64,000 nucleotides of DNA, from assembly GCA_964453435.1 (NCBI GenBank), contig CAYVQZ010000021.1, positions 1-64,000 of the forward strand, in the 5' to 3' direction. The notes beneath the pieces are model-generated. The model saw only the letters and a program-made list of their open reading frames with translations. It did no database searches and was not told the origin of the DNA. Position numbers and translations under genes: made by a program. How positions within the stretch are numbered: the stretch's first letter is position 1; every line of letters begins with the position of its first letter. This stretch comes from CAYVQZ01 sp964453435 (lineage in GTDB: Bacteria > Abyssobacteria > SURF-5). Positions 16,729 through 26,005 of this stretch are shown one piece after another.

Positions 16729-17649
16729 TCAGACAAGGATGCGCTCGAGCAGGAACCGCATGAACTCATCGGCTCGGGCGTCGGTGGCCACCCGCACAGT
16801 GTTCCACTCCGCGTGATTGCAGCGATTCACGACGGTAAGTCCGGCCGTCAGCTCGCCTTTCGTTTCAATCACGACATTCAGCATCATCGTGTCGAGAAAT
16901 TCAGTCGTGAACGCGGCCGCGCACGCCAGCGCATCGTGCATCGGCGTCTCGTTCAGGCCGATAACATCAAGCCATCGCCTTGTCATTGTATAGAGCGCCT
17001 CGGTGGCGTCCGCGCCGTGTTTTCCGATTTGCTCGATGTGGCTTTCCCTCAGCAGTGTGGGCATCGTCACGTTCACGCCCACCATCGTTATCGGAACGCC
17101 GGATTGAAAGACAACTCGCGCCGCCTCCGGGTCCGCCACCAGATTGTAGTCGATCGGCCGCTCGCCGAACAGCTCCATTTCCCTGGGACCGTAAAACGGC
17201 ATGCCGCCCATGACGACGATTTCCTTGATGAGAAACGCAAGCTCGGGTTTTTCCGTCAACAGCTTCCCGAAGTTCGTCTGAGGGCCAATAAGCAGAACCT
17301 TGATTTCGCCCGGATATTTCCTGAGCAGCGTCTCGATGAGTTCGGAGGTGGAGGTTTCTGATATTTCCGGACCCCCCTTTCCATCAAGAAAACCTTCGCC
17401 CTCGTGACCCATGAGGTACGCGCCGCGGTCAGGGTTCAGAGGACTGTTCTCTCCCGCTGCAACCGGCACGTCTGGTTTTCCGAGTAGGTTGAGCAGTTTT
17501 TTGGCCATCCGGGCCCGCAGCCGCGCATCGGCCCAAACTGTCGTGACGGCCTCTATTTCGATCTCCGGCGAATTCGCGAGCATGGCCAGCGCATAGGCGT
17601 CGTCGACATCGGTTCCAATATCGGTATCGAGAATTATGCGTTGCTTCAT
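16729..17649 (-). CDS. Nucleoside hydrolase (IUNH family)
   Basis: About 306 residues. It begins with MKQRIILDTDIGTDVDDA, the N-terminal Asp cluster that binds calcium and the ribose in inosine-uridine-preferring nucleoside hydrolases. The family splits ribonucleosides to base and ribose for salvage. Further family traits are ETLLRKYPGEIKVLLIGPQTN and the C-terminal MHDALACAAAF with the catalytic region His-Asp. A GAGGAGA ribosome site decides the start at 17649; the frame is open further upstream without one. It lies just upstream of the CocE-like gene in the same direction and may be co-transcribed. The substrate range cannot be told. Confidence 0.85.
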   Translation of the reverse strand: MKQRIILDTDIGTDVDDAYALAMLANSPEIEIEAVTTVWADARLRARMAKKLLNLLGKPDVPVAAGENSPLNPDRGAYLMGHEGEGFLDGKGGPEISETSTSELIETLLRKYPGEIKVLLIGPQTNFGKLLTEKPELAFLIKEIVVMGGMPFYGPREMELFGERPIDYNLVADPEAARVVFQSGVPITMVGVNVTMPTLLRESHIEQIGKHGADATEALYTMTRRWLDVIGLNETPMHDALACAAAFTTEFLDTMMLNVVIETKGELTAGLTVVNRCNHAEWNTVRVATDARADEFMRFLLERILV

Positions 17650-17861
17650 CTGTCTCCTCTCTCGACAAGAGGGGGTTCGGGGAGTTCTCGACGTCTGCAG
17701 ATTCCCGCGTACATCCACAAATTTCGCGCTCCGGGCGGCCTTCGGGCCGGGGTTGTTCTCATAGCCATGAAGCGCGGTCCGGAGCAAGGTCTTTTTCGAA
17801 TGCCATGACTCTCGGCCTCTGCAAGGCGCTCCCGCTGCTGGGCGCGCTCGCCAAAAAGTCG

Positions 17862-18953
17862 CTACAGATACGTGTCAAGCCCTCGCTTCTTCAACTCATC
17901 GACCACGCTCCGGACGTCGGGAGCTTTCTCCTTGGCGCAAACCAATATCGCGTCTTCGGTTTCGATAATAACGATGTCTTTCAGGCCGATGACAGCCACG
18001 AGTTTCTTGGTGCTGTGAATGATGTTGCCGGTGGACTCGATGGAGATGACTTCGGCATTGAGGAAGTTTCCGTTCTCATCCTTCGGCCAGATTTGTTCCA
18101 TCGCGGCCCAGCTTCCAATATCGCTCCACCCGAAATCACCCTTCAGCAGTACGACATCTTCTGCTTTCTCCATCACTCCGAAATCGATCGACTCCGGCTC
18201 GAGCGACGCGTACACCTTTTCCGTCACTTTGCGTTCCGTTTCCTTCCCGATGACGCCCTCGATTTTCGCGAGGCCCTCGTACAGAGCGGGCAGGTGAGTC
18301 TTTATCTGTTCCAGAATTGTCTCCGCCGTCCATACAAACATCCCGCTGTTCCACAGGTAGGTTCCCGTTTTCAGAAATTTCTGCGCCGTCGAGCGGCTGG
18401 GCTTTTCTTTGAAGGCCTCTACGACGTAAACATCCTCGCCCTGCACGGTATCGAGTTTCTCACCTATCTGGATGTAACCGTAACCGGTCTCGGGGAGCGT
18501 CGGCTCTATGCCGATAGTGACGAGGCATTTTCTGGTCCTGGCCGCCTCAGCCGCCGCCTTGATCGTCTTGCGGAAGCGGTTGCCGTTCACGACAAGATGG
18601 TCTGAAGGCAGAATCACCATGACGCCGTCTTTGTCACGGCTGCGAATGTGGGTGGCGGCCAGCCCGATGCACGGGGCCGTGTTCTTTCCCTCCGGCTCAA
18701 CCAGGATATTCTCGGTCGGAACATCGGCGAGCTGCTCGTTAATTTCCTTGAAATGCGCCTCGCCAACCACTACAATGATGTGATCGGCGTCCACCAACGG
18801 AGTAAGCCGGTCGACAGTCTCTTGAATCATCGTTCTGTTGCTGACGATTTTGAGAAGCTGCTTGGGCATACTCTTCCTGCTCCTCGGCCACAACCGCGTG
18901 CCGGCCCCGCCGGCCATTATGACCGCATAGAGTCTGCCATCCTTTTTTGTCAT
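17862..18953 (-). CDS. manC: Mannose-1-phosphate guanylyltransferase
   Basis: A 363-residue nucleotidyltransferase that makes GDP-mannose from mannose-1-phosphate and GTP. The N-terminal signature GGAGTRLWPRSR and the sugar-phosphate uridylyl/guanylyl motif SMPKQLLKI are clear, and PSDHLV, the GDP-mannose pyrophosphorylase motif, follows. There is no fused mannose-6-phosphate isomerase domain, consistent with the separate manA nearby. The start ATG has AAGGGGGGA 8-9 bases upstream. With manA (20,660) and a phosphomannomutase (22,853) it completes the route from fructose-6-phosphate to GDP-mannose in this window. Confidence 0.92.
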   Translation of the reverse strand: MTKKDGRLYAVIMAGGAGTRLWPRSRKSMPKQLLKIVSNRTMIQETVDRLTPLVDADHIIVVVGEAHFKEINEQLADVPTENILVEPEGKNTAPCIGLAATHIRSRDKDGVMVILPSDHLVVNGNRFRKTIKAAAEAARTRKCLVTIGIEPTLPETGYGYIQIGEKLDTVQGEDVYVVEAFKEKPSRSTAQKFLKTGTYLWNSGMFVWTAETILEQIKTHLPALYEGLAKIEGVIGKETERKVTEKVYASLEPESIDFGVMEKAEDVVLLKGDFGWSDIGSWAAMEQIWPKDENGNFLNAEVISIESTGNIIHSTKKLVAVIGLKDIVIIETEDAILVCAKEKAPDVRSVVDELKKRGLDTYL

Positions 18954-19096
18954 TGCACTATCCCCCCTTGAAATCGGCGAAAGGAAAGCGATGCCTCCTC
19001 ATACCGAAAAAGAAACCCGGCGACTCCGCTTCGTTCCGAACTGGCGGTATTGAACATTGAAATCGCTGTGAGCCTCTTTGTCAAACTCGACCGCGT

Positions 19097-19801
19097 TCAT
19101 GGCCGCTCGCCCAGATACTCGCGGGCCCGTTCATGCATCCGGTTCAAGAGATTCGTGAGGTCCACGCGCAAATTCTCCATTTCCTCGCTTCCGGCATCCG
19201 CCCGAACGTAAATGGGCGCTTCGTAGAAAAACACGAGACGAGAGAACGGGAGTGGCAAGAGAGTCTTGTCCCAACTGTTGAACATAATCTTCGGCTTCGC
19301 CCACCACATCACGGGAAGCAACGGGAGGCCTGTTTCCTTCGCGAGCTTGATGATTCCTATCTTTGCCACTCCAAACGGGCCGCGGGGGCCATCGGCCACG
19401 AGTCCGGCGCTGCAGCGGGTGGTATTCACCTTCTCCACCATGACCTCGAGCGCCTGTCTTCCTCCCCGCGAGCTCGAACCCCTCGCGCTTTGAAAGCCGA
19501 ACAACTTCACCGTCCGGTCAATCAGTTCGCCGTCCCGGCTCCGGCTCAGCATCACGATTCCGTTTCGATTCCGGAAATGATACGCGAAGTACAGCAACCC
19601 CTGATGCCAGGAGACAAACAACATGGGCTCGCCCCGGCGCAGAAAGGTGTCCTCGTGTTCCTTCCCGATGACTGTGACGCGAAGAGTCCGGAACACGATG
19701 TTCGCAAAGAGGTGGAAAAGCCTGGGCGCGGTGGCCAGGAGAAGCCTGAACCTCCAGTCGAACTCCCGTTTGTCATCTCGGTGAGCCGGGTTCGCTTCCA
19801 C
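19097..19801 (-). CDS. Lysophospholipid acyltransferase-like protein (DUF374)
   Basis: A 234-residue DUF374 protein. Family motifs are visible: FVSWHQGLL (acyltransferase H-x4-like block), RGSSSRGG and DGPRGP. A hydrophobic N-terminal segment would attach it to the inner membrane. DUF374 proteins are thought to transfer acyl groups during lipid A or related envelope lipid synthesis, so its presence mildly supports an outer membrane. The GTG start lies 6 bases after the uppP stop, with AAGGGG upstream, so the two genes are probably translated from one message. Confidence 0.82.
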   Translation of the reverse strand: MEANPAHRDDKREFDWRFRLLLATAPRLFHLFANIVFRTLRVTVIGKEHEDTFLRRGEPMLFVSWHQGLLYFAYHFRNRNGIVMLSRSRDGELIDRTVKLFGFQSARGSSSRGGRQALEVMVEKVNTTRCSAGLVADGPRGPFGVAKIGIIKLAKETGLPLLPVMWWAKPKIMFNSWDKTLLPLPFSRLVFFYEAPIYVRADAGSEEMENLRVDLTNLLNRMHERAREYLGERP

Positions 19802-19807
19802 GGTTGT

Positions 19808-20647
19808 TCAACCCCTTGTGACGCCGAGCACGATAGCAAGAACACCGATAAGCCAGCAATAGTATGCAAACAAAAAAATCCTTCCGCGCTTCACAACGCC
19901 GAGTAGCACGATCAGCGAAACGATCCCGGCGCCGGCGGCGACAATTGCGCCCGCAATCATCGATGCGGTGACCGGTTGCGGCGTCGACATTGCGCCCGGA
20001 AGCAAAAACGCCCTTTGTTCAAAAATCAGCGCTCCGATGATGGCCGGAATCGACAGAAGAAAAGAGAACCGCGCGGCCAACTCGCGCGGCAGACCGAGCA
20101 GCAGCGCCACGGCGATCGTCGAGCCTGACCGGGATACGCCCGGCGCAATCGCGAGTCCCTGGGCCGCTCCGATCGCCAGCGCCTGAAAGAGAGACACCGT
20201 TCCGGGATTGTCTCGCCGGGTCTCCGTGTCCCTCCCCCTGCACGTCCACCACGTGCCCATGAGGAGGAAGCCGGTGACAAGGAGCCCGATCCCCGCTGCG
20301 GTGATGGAAGCGAACAACCACCTGAAATGCTCGGAAAAGCCGACCCCTATGAGCGCCGTTGGGACGCACCCCACCGCAATCGCGATAAGAAGCCGGTCCT
20401 CCGGTTGGTCCCACGCTTTTTCCCGGACGATCCGCAAGCCGGCACGGGCCAATTCGCCGATATCTTCTCTGAAGACAACGAGAATGGCCGCCAGCGTGGC
20501 CACATGGAGCAACACATCAAACAAAAGCTGGGGCTCCACCATCCCGAACAGGTTCTGCAGGATCACGAGGTGCCCGGAACTGCTGACCGGCAGGAATTCC
20601 GTGACCCCTTGCACAAGCCCCAGAATAAGAGATTCGACAAGAGAAAT
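19808..20647 (-). CDS. uppP: Undecaprenyl-diphosphatase, apparent ATT start
   Basis: A BacA/UppP protein of about 279 residues that dephosphorylates undecaprenyl diphosphate to recycle the carrier lipid. Both family signatures are present: QGVTEFLPVSSSGHL and APGVSRSGSTI, amid about eight membrane helices. The first ATG/GTG in frame (GTG 20614) would cut off conserved N-terminal residues. Upstream, in the same frame, SLVESLILGLVQG matches the family's usual N-terminus and is preceded by ATT at 20647, a GAGGA ribosome site 9 bases before it, and then a TAG. ATT is therefore the likely initiator. It follows manA by 12 bases. Confidence 0.85.
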   Translation of the reverse strand: MSLVESLILGLVQGVTEFLPVSSSGHLVILQNLFGMVEPQLLFDVLLHVATLAAILVVFREDIGELARAGLRIVREKAWDQPEDRLLIAIAVGCVPTALIGVGFSEHFRWLFASITAAGIGLLVTGFLLMGTWWTCRGRDTETRRDNPGTVSLFQALAIGAAQGLAIAPGVSRSGSTIAVALLLGLPRELAARFSFLLSIPAIIGALIFEQRAFLLPGAMSTPQPVTASMIAGAIVAAGAGIVSLIVLLGVVKRGRIFLFAYYCWLIGVLAIVLGVTRG

Positions 20648-20659
20648 GGTTTTCTATCC

Positions 20660-21736
20660 TCAATCAAAGACGATCCTGCGGATCGTCTCTTCCGGTAGTC
20701 CCTTCAATTGCAGCCGCTGCCGTATCTCGACTTCGATATCAGGGACGTAAATACGAAGGAGTTCGCACTGTTTGCCGGGCTCGATTGTGAAGTCGCCCAG
20801 CGAAGCCGGCACGAGCGCCGAATCGCCCTTTGCAACAGGCGTGTCTTGCTTGCCCTTCGCTCGAATGACCGCATCTCCGCTGACCACCATGAGCGACTCG
20901 CATCGTTTCTTTCCGGTCGACTGGTGTGCCGGCTCGCTTAGTCTCATTAATTCGGCGGCAAAAAACGGACATGCCACCAGGAACACGATGCGATTTCTGC
21001 CGTCTTCGACCTCTACAGGCGCCACTTTGTCCGGCGAACGGTCGTCGAAATTAATGGATTCGAGCGCCTGCTCAACGTGAAGCTCCCGCTGCTTGCCGTC
21101 GGCGCCGACCCGTCCCCAGTCATACACACGGAACGTGGTGTCGGAATTCTGTTGTATTTCGCAAATCACAAGCCCTTTGCCCATTGCGTGGACGCAGCCG
21201 GCGGGGACAAATATCATGTCACCCGTCGCAACGTTGAATGTGTTCAGAAGCTCTGGTACCGTGTCGTTCCGGATCGCTTTTTCGAATTCACGCCGTGTAA
21301 CGCCCGGCTTCAGCCCTTTTATCAAGGTTGCGCCGGCATCCGCGTGCATGATGTGCCACGCCTCGGTCTTCGGTTCCGCTCCGGGGAAAATGGAGGCCGT
21401 TCTCTTGTCCGGATGCACTTGAACCGAGAGCAGCGCGTTCGCATCGATGAATTTATTCAGGAGCGGAAATCTCCCGCGCTCGTCGACAACACCGGCGAGC
21501 GCGCGCTTGTTCGCGGCGAACACCTCGGCCAGGGTCTTGCCCGCCAATGGTCCGTTGCGGATGCCGTTGATATCGTCGTTGCGACACGATATTTCCCATG
21601 ACTCGCCGATTGGCTCATCGGGTGGCAGCTCTTTCCCGAGCATGCTCTCGAGCCTTCTCCCCCCCCAGATGCGGGGCTTGAAGATTGGCTCGAGAGCCAG
21701 CGGGTACAAATCCCGGGCTTCAATTCGAAGATTCAT
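20660..21736 (-). CDS. manA: Mannose-6-phosphate isomerase, class I
   Basis: A 358-residue cupin-type isomerase linking fructose-6-phosphate and mannose-6-phosphate. The zinc-binding SVQVHPD and EAWHI segments and the FVPAGCVHAMG block are present. The N-terminus FKPRIWGG is characteristic of the bacterial type I family. The TGA stop overlaps the GAGGA that appears to serve as ribosome site for uppP, so the two are coupled. The start has no strong ribosome site. Its role is supply of mannose-6-phosphate to ManB and ManC encoded nearby. Confidence 0.9.
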   Translation of the reverse strand: MNLRIEARDLYPLALEPIFKPRIWGGRRLESMLGKELPPDEPIGESWEISCRNDDINGIRNGPLAGKTLAEVFAANKRALAGVVDERGRFPLLNKFIDANALLSVQVHPDKRTASIFPGAEPKTEAWHIMHADAGATLIKGLKPGVTRREFEKAIRNDTVPELLNTFNVATGDMIFVPAGCVHAMGKGLVICEIQQNSDTTFRVYDWGRVGADGKQRELHVEQALESINFDDRSPDKVAPVEVEDGRNRIVFLVACPFFAAELMRLSEPAHQSTGKKRCESLMVVSGDAVIRAKGKQDTPVAKGDSALVPASLGDFTIEPGKQCELLRIYVPDIEVEIRQRLQLKGLPEETIRRIVFD

Positions 21737-21787
21737 TATGCCGAAAAGCCAGACAGGGGGTATAGCAGTCCCCTGTATGCGGCTCCG

Positions 21788-22759
21788 TCACTCCATAATG
21801 CCCTTTAGTCGTGACAATATCCGGCGCGCTCCGTCAACAATTTCGTCGATGACTTGCTTTACTGTCGTTATCTCGTGAATAAGTCCGACACATTGACCTG
21901 CGGCAATGGTCGCGCCGTCCAGGTCTCCGCTGAGCCACGCTTGTTGTCCCACCTTGCCGCTGATGTACACGATCAGGTCATCCAGCGTGGCTCCCTGCTC
22001 CTCCATCTCGAGCACTTTCTGCGCGGTCTCGTTCTTCATCACGCGTACGGCATTGCGGATGGAGCGTTCTATCATCATCGTGTCGGTCTCCTGCGCCCCG
22101 ACAATCCATTCCTTGAAATTCTGGTGAGCCGGGCACTCCTTGGTGGCGAGGAACCGCGTGCCCATTACCACGCCCTCGGCGCCGAGCGCCAATGCCGCCA
22201 CGAACCCACGCGCATTGGCGATGCCGCCGCCGGCTATTACCGGTATGTTCACGCTCTCAGCGGCCCGCGGGATCAGGATAAAAGAGGTCACGTCGTCCAT
22301 GCCCGGATGTCCACCGCATTCGAAACCCACAATCGTGACAGCGTCGGCGCCGACAGCTTCGGCCTTTCGCGCGAAACGGACGGCGGGCACTTTGTGTATC
22401 AGCTTGACACCCGCCTCCTTCAAGGCGGGAACAAATGGCTCCGGATTGCGGCCGGAGGTCTCAACGACCGGCGCCTTTTCCTCGGCTATGACCCGTATGT
22501 ACCTTTTCGTGATGTCGCCTTCCATGAGAACCGGCAACATCGAGACATTTATCCCAAAGGGCTTCTTCGTCAGGGAACGCGCCTTCTTGATCTCATCCCG
22601 CAACTCCTCCGGGTCGGCAAACGAAGCCGCCGTGATGAGACCCAATCCGCCCGCCTCCGAGACCGCCGAAGCAAGCTCGGCTTTGCTCAACCATTGCATT
22701 CCTCCCTGAATAATGGGATATTCTATCCCGAGCATTTCGGTTAATCTGGTCTTAAACAT
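21788..22759 (-). CDS. Nitronate monooxygenase / FabK-like flavoenzyme
   Basis: A 323-residue FMN-dependent TIM-barrel protein. The motifs IIQGGM near the N-terminus, GFECGGHPG in the middle, and IAGGGIA...ALGAEGVVMGTRFL are those of 2-nitropropane dioxygenase/nitronate monooxygenase and of enoyl-ACP reductase FabK. Sequence alone does not separate the two activities here. If FabK-like it would serve fatty acid synthesis, but no fab genes are adjacent. The ATG has GGAGAGGA just upstream. It lies between manA and manB, all leftward. Confidence 0.8.
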   Translation of the reverse strand: MFKTRLTEMLGIEYPIIQGGMQWLSKAELASAVSEAGGLGLITAASFADPEELRDEIKKARSLTKKPFGINVSMLPVLMEGDITKRYIRVIAEEKAPVVETSGRNPEPFVPALKEAGVKLIHKVPAVRFARKAEAVGADAVTIVGFECGGHPGMDDVTSFILIPRAAESVNIPVIAGGGIANARGFVAALALGAEGVVMGTRFLATKECPAHQNFKEWIVGAQETDTMMIERSIRNAVRVMKNETAQKVLEMEEQGATLDDLIVYISGKVGQQAWLSGDLDGATIAAGQCVGLIHEITTVKQVIDEIVDGARRILSRLKGIME

Positions 22760-22852
22760 GTCCTCTCCCTTTCCATCGCTGCCGGTTCACCGAACTTTTG
22801 AAGACTCTTTCTCCACGCATGGGCGGTGCTCCCGGGCGGTGTCCACCCGCGC

Positions 22853-24211
22853 CTACTGGTTCGCTTCCAGGGTTTTTCTGAGTTCTCCTTCAATGAGATT
22901 CCGTATCTCATCGCGGCGCTTCTCGCTGGTCGCCTCGAAGCGCAGAACGAGGACTGGCTGCGTGTTCGAGGCGCGCACCAGGCCCCACCCGTCTTCGAAC
23001 GTAACCCGCGCGCCGTCAACGTCGATTACATCGTAGCCGTTCTCCTTGAAGCGGCGTGTCAATTCTCCGACCACTTTGAATTTGATATCCTCCGGACACT
23101 CCATGCGGATTTCGGGAGTCGAATACACCGTCGGCACATCCGAGAGCAGTTCACTCAGCGGTTTATCCGATTTTGAGATTATCTCCAGCAATCTGCACGA
23201 GGAATAAATGGCGTCATCAAAGCCGAGGTATCGATCGGCGAAAAAGATGTGCCCGCTCATCTCGCCTGCAACCTCTGCTTTCGTCTCACGCATCTTTTCC
23301 TTAATCAGCGAATGCCCCGTTTTCCACATGATTGGCTTGCCGCCATGCTTCGCGATATCATCAAAGAGCGCCTTCGAGCTTTTGACCTCCGAAATCACCA
23401 CTGAACCCGGTTTGCGCGAAAGGATTTCTCGCGCAAAGAGAATCAGCAGTTGGTCGCCCCACAGGATGGTTCCCTTATCGTCTATGATCCCGAGCCGGTC
23501 GGCGTCGCCGTCGTACGCAATGCCACAGTCAAATCGCTCGTGCCGAGTGCGGTTAATAAGCTCCTCGATGTACTTCGGAACGGTGGGGTCCGGATGATGA
23601 TTCGGAAACCTGCCATCCATCTCGCAATACATTTCCTCGACCTCGCAGCCGAGATCGCGCATTATTTTCGGCGCAACCGGCCCCGCCGTGCCGTTCCCCG
23701 CGTCGACAATTACCCTGAGCGGCCTTTCAATTTTAATCCTGTCGATGACAAATCGCTGATATTCGGGAATAATCTCGCGCGTGTCGTATTCCCCTTTGCC
23801 GTCGGCAAAATCGCCCGCCTGGCATATTTTTTTGAGCTTCTGAATCTCTTCTCCGAAGATGGTGCTCTTGTCGATGCATATCTTAAACCCGTTCTGGTCC
23901 GGAGGGTTATGACTGCCGGTGATGTGCAGGCCGCCGTCTTTCTCAAGATGGTAAAGAGAAAAATAGAACACGGGGGTCGGACAAATGCCGATATCCGTCA
24001 CGTTTAGCCCCGTCGAAAGAAGGGCATCCACGAGTACCTTGTGCAGGCGCGGTGAACTCAGACGGCAATCGCGGCCGACCACAATGTTTTCCTTGCCCTT
24101 GCTCCTCGCGTACGCGCCATAAGCCTTTCCAATACAATTGACTACGTCATCGGTGAGGTCTCGTTCCGCCACTCCCCTGATGTCGTATTCTCGGAAAATA
24201 TCCGGATTCAT
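22853..24211 (-). CDS. manB: Phosphomannomutase/phosphoglucomutase
   Basis: About 452 residues of the alpha-D-phosphohexomutase family. The N-terminus IFREYDIRGV is the family hallmark. The phosphoserine loop is present as ITGSHNPPDQNG, the metal loop as AYDGDADRLG, and the sugar loop as GEMSGHIFF, close to the GEMSGH form of AlgC-type enzymes. It should interconvert mannose-6-phosphate and mannose-1-phosphate and probably also the glucose pair. AAGGAG upstream sets the start at 24211. It feeds ManC. Confidence 0.9.
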   Translation of the reverse strand: MNPDIFREYDIRGVAERDLTDDVVNCIGKAYGAYARSKGKENIVVGRDCRLSSPRLHKVLVDALLSTGLNVTDIGICPTPVFYFSLYHLEKDGGLHITGSHNPPDQNGFKICIDKSTIFGEEIQKLKKICQAGDFADGKGEYDTREIIPEYQRFVIDRIKIERPLRVIVDAGNGTAGPVAPKIMRDLGCEVEEMYCEMDGRFPNHHPDPTVPKYIEELINRTRHERFDCGIAYDGDADRLGIIDDKGTILWGDQLLILFAREILSRKPGSVVISEVKSSKALFDDIAKHGGKPIMWKTGHSLIKEKMRETKAEVAGEMSGHIFFADRYLGFDDAIYSSCRLLEIISKSDKPLSELLSDVPTVYSTPEIRMECPEDIKFKVVGELTRRFKENGYDVIDVDGARVTFEDGWGLVRASNTQPVLVLRFEATSEKRRDEIRNLIEGELRKTLEANQ

Positions 24212-24478
24212 CGGCTCGCTCCTTTCTGCGTGATACGGCAAACGCGGAAGCTTTCATTCGGGCAAAACTCCGAGAGGCTGCTTCAGCGATATTTCCATAT
24301 GATATCCTATCGCCGGAGTCCTTTTCAAGTTTACCGAACCAATTTCTCAGGCTCCGTAAAGCCATTCTGCGCCGGCCGTGAAAACCAGAACCGCCATTCA
24401 TTTCAAATATCATGGTATCAGCATTTTGACCTCGAAAACCCTTGGGTGCCAGTTCAGAGAGAAACATCTCCACGTCTC

Positions 24479-25963
24479 TCAGCGGCTGAACGCTGCGCAC
24501 AGCCTCTCTTTCATCCGCTCGGGTCGGGCAAACAACCCTACCATCCTGACGCTCACCGTAATGTGCGCGCGGCCGGCCGTATGCTCGGCGAGTACCCGAA
24601 CCTGGTACCACGGCAGATAAATCCTCAGACACATCAGCGCCAACAGCAGAGACGCCGCGCCCCAAAGCAATGAAGCACCCGGATCGTATCGGTACCGTAG
24701 CACGCTCGATTTCTTCATACTCGTCAGCGTGAGCTCTGTGTGCATCACGGTGCGCTTCTCTCCCAACGCCAGCTCCGCTATCGTGGCCCATGGGTCATCC
24801 GTCGCGTCGCCGGGCGGCCGATAGAGAAGCTTCGTGGAGGGCGCAAGGATGACGACTCTGCCATCATATGTGTAAAGCCTTCCCGCGTGAGGAGTTCGCA
24901 GGCGCAGAGTTCCTTCGAACTGCGAGATTGTGAAGGGCTCCTCGGCGACGATGGCGTCAAGCGTTTCGTCGCCCACCTGAAGCTGAAATTCATATTCGCA
25001 GCCAATCTGATAAAATATGATTCCGTCGTAATGCAGAGGATCGTTCGCCTTGACCCTCTTCGCTCCGACAAGATAGCCGTCTTCGTACAGCTCGAGGGTG
25101 CTGAACCAGTCGCGCGGGGAAACGGCGTCCCTCGCGAGAACATACGCCACTCGCTCTCTCCCGGGAACCCATGGCGCCAGTATCCGCTGTCCAACCTTTT
25201 CGGGATACCGGAGCTGCGATTCTTGGACGTATTCGACGGTGAATTCACGAAGTTCAACCTCAATCGGTCCGGAGTCTGCCAACCGGAACGGAACGCCAAC
25301 CCGACGGGTGATTCGATTCCAATTGGTCTCAGTCGGACGGGTTGGAACCTTTTTCCGTTCTCCGGTGGAGAGGGTGAGATTCCCTTCAAAAGCAAACAGA
25401 TAGGTGAGCAAAAAGCCGGCACACGCCAGGAGCAAGGTGACGTGGTATCCCCACGAAAGCCAACGGAACGGAAGCCCTCTTTCACACACGACCCTTTGTG
25501 CATGGGCATCTTCCGAGTAATGTCTCAACCGTTTGAATCCCAGCCGTCGGAGGGTTCTCTCTATGTCCTTGTCTTTTCCCGTTTCTGATATTACCGAGAA
25601 CGAGTGCTCCCGCTGGAGCAGGTCCTCACGGGCAAATCGTCGAAGTTTCGGCCTTCGCCGAAGCGTGCTGAACCTGTTTGCGACACACAGGAACAAATGA
25701 ATCACGAACAGAAACGTAATCGCCAAAAAAAGCCACGAATGAAAAAGGTCTAACAGGCCGAACCATTGGACAAGTTGCACAAATTTCCCGCCCGCATGGC
25801 CGTACCTTGCGACAGCGCCGGGTTCGGAGCTTTGGGGAAAGACCGTTCCGATGAAAAAAAAGACGACAAAGATGCCGAGGAAGACCAGAGACATCTGTGT
25901 GGAAACGAACGTCTTGGAAATGCGGCGTGTGACGGCGGCTATTTTCGTGCGCGATGAATCCAT
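24479..25963 (-). CDS. resB: Cytochrome c biogenesis protein ResB
   Basis: A 494-residue ResB/Ccs1-family protein, the partner of CcsA in system II cytochrome c maturation. Two N-terminal membrane helices (MSLVFLGIFVVFFFIGTVFP and a second near residue 80) and a third near 170 precede a large periplasmic domain. A last helix (LLWGAASLLLALMCLRI) lies near the C-terminus. This is the standard ResB layout. It lies 42 bases downstream of ccsA in the same direction. System II exports heme and keeps apocytochrome cysteines reduced. A gap of 267 bases with no gene separates it from manB. Confidence 0.85.
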   Translation of the reverse strand: MDSSRTKIAAVTRRISKTFVSTQMSLVFLGIFVVFFFIGTVFPQSSEPGAVARYGHAGGKFVQLVQWFGLLDLFHSWLFLAITFLFVIHLFLCVANRFSTLRRRPKLRRFAREDLLQREHSFSVISETGKDKDIERTLRRLGFKRLRHYSEDAHAQRVVCERGLPFRWLSWGYHVTLLLACAGFLLTYLFAFEGNLTLSTGERKKVPTRPTETNWNRITRRVGVPFRLADSGPIEVELREFTVEYVQESQLRYPEKVGQRILAPWVPGRERVAYVLARDAVSPRDWFSTLELYEDGYLVGAKRVKANDPLHYDGIIFYQIGCEYEFQLQVGDETLDAIVAEEPFTISQFEGTLRLRTPHAGRLYTYDGRVVILAPSTKLLYRPPGDATDDPWATIAELALGEKRTVMHTELTLTSMKKSSVLRYRYDPGASLLWGAASLLLALMCLRIYLPWYQVRVLAEHTAGRAHITVSVRMVGLFARPERMKERLCAAFSR

Positions 25964-26005
25964 AAGAAAGCCAAATCGTCAGCGCTCCTGTCAGAGAGAG
26001 GAAGC

